Below, one piece after another: positions 63,001 through 64,000 of a DNA stretch of 64,000 nucleotides (within the stretch, counting starts at the first letter, position 1; each line of letters opens with the position of its first letter). The DNA comes from Allacma fusca (lineage: Eukaryota > Arthropoda > Collembola > Symphypleona > Sminthuridae). A model generated the notes under the pieces. The model did not search any database. It was not told where the DNA came from and saw nothing but the letters and a program-made list of their open reading frames with translations. The stretch covers positions 1,641,060 through 1,705,059 of the forward strand of contig OX359247.1 in assembly GCA_947179485.1 (NCBI GenBank), written 5' to 3'. The translations under genes and the position numbers were made by a program.

Positions 63001-63824
63001 GGATTTGCTGAATGGGCCAGAAAAAAGTTCATTAGTGGGCCATCAATTACGACAGAGAAGACAAGCGTGTCTAAGGACCGCTCAGAGAAATCCACGTTCC
63101 TTTCCAGCCAACTGTCAATAATGGGTTTGATATCCACGCTGATACGATTGGGCGTGATGCAGTGTCGACTCAACTCCAGTGTACTGTCCATCAGAGGGAG
63201 GAATTCTTCGACTACGTCCCGACTGTACGTGCTGGGACATATACAATTGATAGTCTCGGAATTCTCAAAGACGCGAGACCACGCGGGTCCCATCAGCTGG
63301 GCCCGGATGGACATGAGGGAGAAGGGACTCGGAATCTCATTCCTACTCCTGGTCAAGTGGAACACGGACGAGCCCAGGTTGATATCTTTGTCATTGCAGG
63401 TGAAATTCTTCATGGAGGTTCCAATGTCAAAGTAGAGCGACGCACTGCGGACCCGAAAATCCGGGTCTTTAATCGTCTCCCCTAAATTCCCAAATTGGAC
63501 TCCGTCACTTCCGAAGCCGAGGATGAGGGCTGAGGTCAAGGTTGAGTTGAGATGTTTGGAAGTATCCTCAAAGAAAGTCTTGAGGGGGAGTGTTTGATCA
63601 AACATCTCAAAGTTCTCGCTAGTACTCTTCCTACTTCCGCTCACCAACACTTGCTTACTACTCCCCCCGGGACTGCCTTGTTTATAGATTGGCCAAACTG
63701 ATTCCAATGTTGACAATTCAGAGTTCTCAAAGGCTGGAGCCGGAGCCACAGCCTGGGTTGGACATGGTGGCAGTTGTATTAAGGATACTACAATGACCGT
63801 GTAGATTTGGATGGAACCTGCCAT
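207..63824 (-). CDS. Alk: ALK/LTK-family receptor tyrosine kinase, extracellular part, 14 exons, 3' part outside window
   Basis: Gene-level entry. ALK is a cell-surface receptor tyrosine kinase; its ectodomain binds ligand and its kinase lies inside the cell. Fourteen minus-strand exons join in frame to 899 codons: signal peptide and N-terminal domain (residues 1-284), LDLa-like module (285-318), MAM1 (about 319-486), LDLa (about 487-530), MAM2 (about 531-715), linker (716-731) and the first part of the glycine-rich region (732-899). The order MAM-LDLa-MAM-glycine-rich is diagnostic for ALK/LTK. Key landmarks are NCNNTGRFGPTQQQC, GIQVWTIPQTRHY, YMLVGQEG and a run of nine glycines followed by TFIWK. 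Every junction keeps phase and uses GT..AG. The transmembrane and kinase exons are not in the window. The family assignment is firm; exact exon borders are inferred from the sequence without transcripts. Confidence 0.9.
384..698 (-). other. Alk intron 13
   Basis: A 315-bp intron between two glycine-rich-region exons. It holds short A- and GATA-rich runs and nothing else I can support. Confidence 0.8.
699..849 (-). CDS. Alk: Alk exon 13: glycine-rich region, second part
   Basis: A 151-nt exon, phase 2 in and phase 0 out, 50 codons. It encodes LIAKGASGGRGAESNQMTSH, then GSIVKVTLLLRQGEKLYMLV and GQEGASVCDQ. It lines up with ALK 'GAAGGKGGKN...SHG' and 'LYILVGQQGEDAC' (recalled). Acceptor TTTGTTCACAG, donor GTAACC. 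It joins exon 14 to read CDQNVTLPDK. Confidence 0.93.
850..4075 (-). other. Alk intron 12
   Basis: A 3.2-kb intron, AT-rich with TATATA and TACATA runs. Short open frames occur on both strands, none with coding character or family motifs. No transposon ends seen. Confidence 0.75.
4076..4250 (-). CDS. Alk: Alk exon 12: opening of the glycine-rich region
   Basis: A 175-nt exon, phase 1 in and phase 2 out. It encodes YEFTNCNNTGRFGPTQQQC, then TDAYKNTLLNNSVKVL and GIQVWTIPQTRHYT. The combination 'C-x-x-x-G-x-x-G-P-T-Q-x-x-C', 'x-A-Y' and 'G-(V/I)-Q-(V/I)-W-x-(V/I)-P' is specific to ALK and LTK and identifies the family beyond doubt. This segment is part of the ligand-binding ectodomain core. Acceptor TTTTAACTTAG, donor GTAAGT. 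Confidence 0.95.
4352..4399 (-). CDS. Alk: Alk exon 11: short linker between MAM2 and glycine-rich region
   Basis: A 48-nt phase 1-1 exon encoding DRKNDVPQIDPSNIT, with one sequon (NIT). The acceptor follows a good pyrimidine tract ending ATTTTCACAG and the donor is GTAAGT. It corresponds to the unstructured stretch between MAM2 and the cysteine pair that opens the glycine-rich region in vertebrate ALK. It could be skipped without a frameshift. Confidence 0.85.
4400..5099 (-). other. Alk intron 10
   Basis: A 700-bp intron between the MAM2 end and the linker exon. Nothing recognisable. Confidence 0.8.
5100..5194 (-). CDS. Alk: Alk exon 10: end of MAM domain 2
   Basis: A 95-nt exon, phase 2 in and phase 1 out. 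It encodes YYLSFTALRGRRYIGDIALD then DISLSPECIGL. The string 'G-D-I-A-L-D-D-I-S-L-S-x-E-C' is the canonical MAM C-terminus with the fourth cysteine. Acceptor CCGTCTTTAG, donor GTAAGT. Flanking introns are only 127 and 700 bp. Confidence 0.93.
5322..5491 (-). CDS. Alk: Alk exon 9: MAM domain 2, third part
   Basis: A 170-nt exon, phase 0 in and phase 2 out, 56 codons. It encodes IRFSYHMFGPHMGGLHLDAH and later IWQIYGDQGNMWHSISKPL. These are the most conserved MAM motifs: 'L-R-F-x-Y-H-M-x-G-x-x-M-G-x-L' and 'G-x-Q-G-x-x-W'. It contains no Met-initiated open frame long enough to stand out, so it was found by reading between the flanking MAM exons. Acceptor AACAAATGTAG, donor GTAAAC. Confidence 0.93.
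5606..5739 (-). CDS. Alk: Alk exon 8: MAM domain 2, second part
   Basis: A 134-nt exon, phase 1 in and phase 0 out. It starts HFLYVSMNKNNSQFNDKATL and runs QSQVFAPPPAYHSNSSSPYY to KSCE. The opening 'G-H-F-L-Y-V' is the standard second strand of a MAM domain and the closing cysteine is the third conserved one. Sequons NNS and NSS are present. Acceptor CGTCTTTTCCAG, donor GTAAAA. It joins exon 9 to read KSCEIRFSYHMFG. Confidence 0.9.
5740..7208 (-). other. Alk intron 7
   Basis: A 1.47-kb intron. A 140-residue minus frame overlapping it and exon 8 is only exon 8 plus intron read-through. No other signal. Confidence 0.75.
7209..7364 (-). CDS. Alk: Alk exon 7: start of MAM domain 2
   Basis: A 156-nt exon, phase 1-1. 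It encodes DRMPINTTCTFESGWCGWQN, a textbook MAM start (C-x-F-E-x-x-x-C-x-W), then LSDSSIHWERRN and ends YDHTFQNSSG. The acceptor is AATGGAACACAG; the donor GTTCGT is weaker than its neighbours but is the only one that keeps the frame into exon 8 (NSSGHFLYVSMN). It follows the LDLa exon directly in vertebrate ALK as I recall it. Confidence 0.9.
8650..8655 (-). terminator. Possible polyadenylation signal AATAAA
   Basis: AATAAA on the minus strand about 110 nt downstream of the TAA that ends the candidate terminal exon. Its position is right for a polyadenylation signal, but the hexamer is common in AT-rich DNA, so this is only supporting evidence. Confidence 0.3.
8766..9316 (-). CDS. Candidate alternative terminal exon of Alk, encoding a 182-residue tail
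   Basis: Follows acceptor CCCGCAATATTGCAG, phase 1, and stays open for 182 codons to a TAA at 8766-8768. It begins EASRESRGVFTDWFLQQKGV and later has WCDWFGMNNHTTNDS, a dibasic cluster VREKRSRREI (furin-like) and a Ser-rich end (NSSCSSSSSAEE). Sequons NHT, NDS, NNT and NSS suit an extracellular product. No transmembrane segment or known domain is visible. The block is G+C-rich against its flanks and looks coding to the stop. An AATAAA lies about 110 nt beyond. Exons 1-6 plus the two blocks would give a secreted protein of roughly 740 residues without kinase. Splicing at an internal donor (GTAAAT at 9187, ending ...KHRR) would instead join MAM2 in frame. Confidence 0.55.
9398..9472 (-). CDS. 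Candidate optional exon of Alk between LDLa and MAM2 (first block)
   Basis: A 75-nt block, phase 1-1 if the acceptor is at CATTCTAAG. It encodes HYCQSDILNETTTVIKRQID then EKEQ and ends at donor GTAAAT. A stop codon lies just upstream in the same frame, so it cannot be a first exon and needs an upstream partner; the LDLa exon fits in phase. A competing acceptor 15 nt further in (ACTGCCAG) would give phase 0 and would not fit. It joins the next block in frame (EKEQ-AEASRES). I recognise no known domain. It may be part of an alternative 3' end or an inserted linker, or belong to a small nested gene whose other exons I could not find. Confidence 0.5.
12103..12134. repeat. (AG)16 microsatellite
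   Basis: Perfect AG dinucleotide run inside Alk intron 6, about 380 bp downstream of the LDLa exon. Confidence 0.95.
12515..12646 (-). CDS. Alk: Alk exon 6: LDL-receptor class A domain
   Basis: A 132-nt exon, phase 1-1, encoding one LDLa domain: NCSKSEFRCSNNMCIHRNK, then VCNFYKDCPYGEDEKQNC. Six cysteines are present with spacing 6-4-6-5-8, and the acidic calcium box (D, then EDE) is intact. ALK is unusual among receptor tyrosine kinases in having an LDLa between two MAM domains, so this strengthens the assignment. The acceptor is TTTCACTTTCAG and the donor GTAAGG. The phase-1 end can join exon 7 (reading CDRMPINTTC) or the candidate exon at 9398-9472 (reading CAHYCQSD). Confidence 0.92.
12893..13023 (-). 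CDS. Alk: Alk exon 5: end of MAM domain 1
   Basis: A 131-nt exon, phase 2 in and phase 1 out. It encodes WEKITQRIGKTRQPTQVILE, then ITPSSKIPAHVAIDDIRLVQC, which is the typical MAM ending (hydrophobic strand, then I/V-A-I/F-D-D-I-x-L and the last cysteine). The acceptor is ATGGCTCCAG and the donor GTGAGT. It lines up with the vertebrate ALK segment 'GWTVLQGRIGRP...ALKNC' as I recall it. Only 246 bp of intron separate it from the LDLa exon. Confidence 0.9.
13024..14597 (-). other. Alk intron 4
   Basis: A 1.57-kb intron within the MAM1 coding region. A pseudo-exon with a strong donor at 13763-13768 was examined and rejected on phase. No other feature. Confidence 0.75.
14598..14811 (-). CDS. Alk: Alk exon 4: central MAM domain 1
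   Basis: A 214-nt exon, phase 1 in and phase 2 out, coding for about 71 residues. It begins HFLLLAFSVVGNASIVYHIT and contains SPWYQHTEDTCYLEAKIHMH, which holds the third conserved MAM cysteine and lines up with vertebrate ALK ('SPWMRSSSEHC', recalled). Sequons are NAS and NHT. The acceptor is preceded by CTCGCTTTTCTAG and the donor is GTGAGC. The exon end AT joins the first G of exon 5 to give Met-Trp (KNMWEKITQRIGK). The exon stands out from its flanks by higher G+C. Confidence 0.9.
21567..21597. repeat. (CA)n microsatellite
   Basis: Near-perfect CA dinucleotide run of about 15 units, followed by AAACAAACACA. Confidence 0.95.
23200..23219. repeat. (AG)10 microsatellite
   Basis: Perfect AG run in Alk intron 3. 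Confidence 0.9.
23579..24042. mobile_element. Possible degenerate non-autonomous hAT-like element
   Basis: The left end reads TAGTGCTATGATATTGTTCG and the right end, reverse-complemented, reads TAGGGCTGTAATTTGATCGT. Both continue into runs of GTTTTGTTTTGTTC type. That is the look of imperfect terminal inverted repeats of an hAT element (termini TAGNGCT). The flanking 8-mers ACTCATAG and GATGATAG agree at only five positions, so a target-site duplication is weak. The interior has no transposase and is rich in AACAAAACAAAAC motifs. Confidence 0.4.
25435..25484. repeat. (GA)25 microsatellite
   Basis: The longest perfect dinucleotide run in the window, in Alk intron 3. Confidence 0.95.
26254..26276. 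repeat. (TGTT)n microsatellite
   Basis: About five and a half copies of a TTTG-type tetranucleotide. Confidence 0.9.
29272..29430 (-). CDS. Alk: Alk exon 3: start of MAM domain 1
   Basis: Codes for about 53 residues beginning RSCDFEQKCDWTW, the classic start of a MAM domain (C-x-F-E, then C-x-W). It continues through GFVVTTG to PQNDTNG. The acceptor at 29431-29432 follows a pyrimidine-rich stretch ending GTGTGACTCCAG. The donor is GTAAGA, phase 1, and joins exon 4 to read NDTNGHFLLLAFSV, a typical MAM 'G-x-(F/Y)-L-L-L' strand. MAM domains are extracellular adhesion or dimerisation modules. The same frame stays open upstream of the acceptor for more than 100 codons, so this exon may also be used as the end of an alternative first exon (see 29431-29749). 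Confidence 0.9.
29431..29749 (-). CDS. Candidate alternative first exon of Alk with its own signal peptide
   Basis: Directly continuous and in frame with the MAM1 exon. The open frame starts at ATG 29749 (MDHCQSPRGFTVRLLE) and has a second ATG at 29701 that opens a textbook signal peptide: MTLIVILVLSGACLA followed by RHDD. After it come about 90 residues rich in Gly, Asn, Ser and Arg with sequons NSSG and NVTT, then RSCDFEQKC of MAM1. The stretch is visibly richer in G+C than the surrounding intron. If transcribed from an internal promoter it would make a receptor lacking exons 1 and 2. The alternative view is that it is simply intron and the acceptor at 29430 is always used; that acceptor has the better pyrimidine tract. 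Only transcripts can decide. Confidence 0.5.
30812..31868. repeat. Cluster of GA, CA and CT microsatellites
   Basis: Within about 1.1 kb there are GA runs at about 30812-30830, 31110-31142, 31509-31551 (interrupted by GTGAG units) and 31843-31868, and a compound CA-CT-CA run at 31013-31063. The cluster lies 1-2 kb upstream, on the minus strand, of the candidate alternative first exon. GA/CT tracts are frequent near arthropod promoters, but they are also common elsewhere in this window. Confidence 0.9.
36132..36161. repeat. (CA)15 microsatellite
   Basis: Perfect CA dinucleotide run about 300 bp before the Ig-like remnant. Confidence 0.95.
36464..36700 (+). pseudogene. Immunoglobulin-domain coding remnant
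   Basis: On the strand opposite Alk, 45 open codons end in an unmistakable Ig-fold signature: HSQTLTNFSLINLHVSAEDL followed by GQYTCGPPNY. The D-x-G-x-Y-x-C motif of strand F is intact. The frame then meets TGA (36599-36601) and continues HLFHAPEKLPAVLEPP, which could be the segment after an Ig domain in Dpr/lachesin-type cell-surface proteins. An in-frame TGA (36461) also lies just before the open stretch. The upstream cysteine and tryptophan of the domain were not found. I read it as a broken copy of an Ig-domain gene; a real exon of an unseen plus-strand gene is possible. Confidence 0.5.
36931..37205. repeat. 25-bp minisatellite, about 11 copies in two subfamilies
   Basis: Tandem units of 25 bp. 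The first three to four read CATCGTTGGTCACCTCTAAA plus AAGTG. The later six to seven read TATTGTTGGTCTGTTTAAAA plus AATTG. The shared core is TTGGT. The shift between the two subfamilies is abrupt near 37025, where a partial, rearranged unit sits. It lies about 230 bp after the Ig-like remnant. Confidence 0.95.
45056..45090. repeat. (TC)17 microsatellite
   Basis: Perfect TC run in Alk intron 2, 1.2 kb from the LDLa-like exon. Confidence 0.95.
46282..46383 (-). CDS. Alk: Alk exon 2: degenerate LDLa-like cysteine module
   Basis: A 102-nt exon between acceptor CCATTCACAG and donor GTAAGT, phase 1 at both ends. It encodes 33 residues with six cysteines in the order CFISGSEGC, PFGKC, KGADKIC, KFRRFC, PETEC. 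The cysteine spacing is 7-4-6-5-4. The genuine LDLa domain of this same gene (12515-12646) has 6-4-6-5-8, so the module matches except that the last loop, which carries the calcium-binding acidic box, is shortened. I infer a degenerate LDLa that has lost calcium binding, placed between the N-terminal domain and MAM1. Joined to exon 1 it reads FLDRRCFISG; joined to exon 3 it reads TECGRSCDFEQ. Being phase 1-1, it could be skipped without a frameshift. Confidence 0.75.
47586..47593. repeat. Left target-site duplication ATACATAC
   Basis: Identical to the 8 bases at 48453-48460, directly flanking the terminal inverted repeats. Eight bases is the duplication length of hAT transposons. Confidence 0.8.
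47594..48452. mobile_element. Non-autonomous hAT-like DNA transposon, 859 bp
   Basis: The left end is TAGTGTTGGCAAGTGCGATA and the right end, reverse-complemented, is TAGGGTTGGCAAGTATCGCC. The first 13 bases agree at 12 positions. Both ends continue into many GCGATA/TATCGC units, so the sub-terminal regions form long imperfect inverted repeats. The flanks carry a perfect 8-bp duplication. No transposase is present; a 151-codon plus-strand open frame crossing the element has no recognisable domain and is probably fortuitous. An internal hairpin sits at 47793-47868. I infer a MITE-like element mobilised by an hAT transposase. Confidence 0.85.
47793..47868. repeat. Hairpin-forming inverted repeat inside the hAT-like element
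   Basis: Arms 47793-47814 and 47847-47868 are 22 bases with one mismatch (CGTCGCTGAAGAGGCAAAAT against CGTCGATGAAGAGGCAAAAT, then GG), separated by 32 bases. The right arm is nearly identical to a sequence at about 52049-52070, which is also part of an inverted repeat. Confidence 0.85.
48453..48460. repeat. Right target-site duplication ATACATAC
   Basis: Second copy of the 8-base duplication that flanks the hAT-like element. Confidence 0.8.
51970..52057. repeat. Inverted repeat related to the hairpin at 47.8 kb
   Basis: Arms 51970-51982 (GCAAAATGATCTG) and 52045-52057 are perfect 13-base complements with 62 bases between. The outer right part, CATTTTGCATCTTCAACGAC, differs at two positions from the right arm at 47.85 kb. 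Both loops contain TTGTACAG- or CTGTACAAA-like sequence. I infer two copies of one short repeat family. Confidence 0.65.
58000..58080. repeat. TATG/TACA-rich simple sequence
   Basis: Interrupted TGTA/TATG/CATG tetranucleotide array with GTACGTAC and GCATGCATGCA palindromes. Confidence 0.8.
58286..58310. repeat. (GA)12 microsatellite
   Basis: Perfect GA run, followed 75 bp later by a short CT run (58382-58395). Confidence 0.9.
58570..58845 (+). pseudogene. Unidentified coding remnant, coiled-coil-like, with internal stop
   Basis: One plus-strand frame reads RTFTDQHEADLDEDGKTRDN then FMRE, hits TGA at 58681-58683, and continues HMARLLYEIDKTQVQIRQLK then ESHLQCQRNLLTMHLVCEER before a final TGA (58846-58848). 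The charged, leucine- and glutamine-spaced pattern looks like a helical coiled coil and not like random AT-rich DNA. I do not recognise the protein. The internal stop and the lack of clear splice sites suggest a decayed copy. An acceptor-like CACTTTTACTGATCAG precedes CACGAG, so a real exon is not excluded. Confidence 0.35.
62972..63824 (-). CDS. Alk: Alk exon 1: start codon, signal peptide and N-terminal domain
   Basis: Codes for residues 1-284. The ATG at 63824 is chosen because an in-frame TAA lies three codons upstream (63831-63833) and its context is good (A at -3, G at +4). The first 26 residues form a signal peptide (MAGSIQIYTVIVVSLIQLPP, then CPTQA), so the product enters the secretory route. 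The body has sequons at NST and NFT. Its last third (CITPNRISVDIKPIIDSWLE, then a strand-like LDTLVFSVVIDG, then AHSANPQVQFDYF) resembles in order the N-terminal segment of vertebrate ALK that precedes MAM1, as I recall it. The exon ends GACC before the strong donor GTAAGT, phase 1, which fits exon 2 and also exon 3. The 5'UTR and any upstream non-coding exon are undetermined. Confidence 0.8.
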
Positions 63825-64000
63825 TCTCAATTATTTGGCACTATCACCGGCTCTCTCACTTGGTTTGTTTTGTTTCCGGATTCATCTCAACCTTAATTAT
63901 GGGGAAGTTTCTAAACTCGTTACGAAAGTTATCATGGATGGACGGGGATCTGGGATGAAGATTTTAAACACAGGGAAAAGATTCGAGTTCTTAGGACTTA
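63825..64000 (-). other. 5' flank / probable 5'UTR of Alk
   Basis: Sequence upstream of the Alk start codon. It has in-frame stops and no coding look. I see no convincing TATA box or initiator, and no clear splice acceptor just before the ATG, so this is probably 5'UTR running into promoter sequence. The transcription start cannot be placed. Confidence 0.4.

Noticed and set aside
63067..63485. Two plus-strand open frames near the right edge
   Set aside because: Antisense shadows of Alk exon 1.

Overview
The window reads as arthropod nuclear DNA. It is AT-rich, full of (GA)n, (CA)n and TACATA/TATGTA-type simple repeats, and carries one very long intron-rich gene. I suspect a caligid copepod (sea louse) from the repeat texture, but that is an impression and not a proof. 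No bacterial, organellar or viral genes were seen.

Almost everything recognisable belongs to one minus-strand gene: an orthologue of the receptor tyrosine kinase ALK/LTK. I could place 14 coding exons from 63824 down to 207, all with GT..AG borders and all joining in a consistent reading frame (2697 nt, 899 codons). In order they encode a signal peptide and N-terminal domain (62972-63824), a degenerate LDLa-like module (46282-46383), MAM domain 1 (29272-29430, 14598-14811, 12893-13023), a canonical LDLa domain (12515-12646), MAM domain 2 (7209-7364, 5606-5739, 5322-5491, 5100-5194), a short linker (4352-4399) and the start of the ALK glycine-rich region (4076-4250, 699-849, 207-383). The rest of the glycine-rich region, the transmembrane helix and the kinase domain must lie beyond base 1. 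The three 5' introns are 14-17 kb each; the introns around MAM2 are mostly 100-700 bp.

Two pieces of extra coding sequence suggest isoforms. Upstream of the MAM1 exon, 29431-29749 is open in frame and starts with its own signal peptide, so it may be an alternative first exon. In the LDLa-to-MAM2 intron, two phase-compatible coding blocks (9398-9472 and 8766-9316) end in a stop with an AATAAA about 110 nt further on. They could make a secreted, kinase-less product, or an inserted linker if an internal donor is used.

The long introns hold a non-autonomous hAT-like transposon with a perfect 8-bp target-site duplication (47586-48460), a second weaker hAT-like element (23579-24042), a 25-bp minisatellite (36931-37205), many microsatellites, and two plus-strand decayed coding fragments (an Ig-domain piece near 36.5 kb and an unidentified coiled-coil-like piece near 58.6 kb). 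No RNA genes or CRISPR arrays were found. All homology statements rest on recalled family features; no database search was run.
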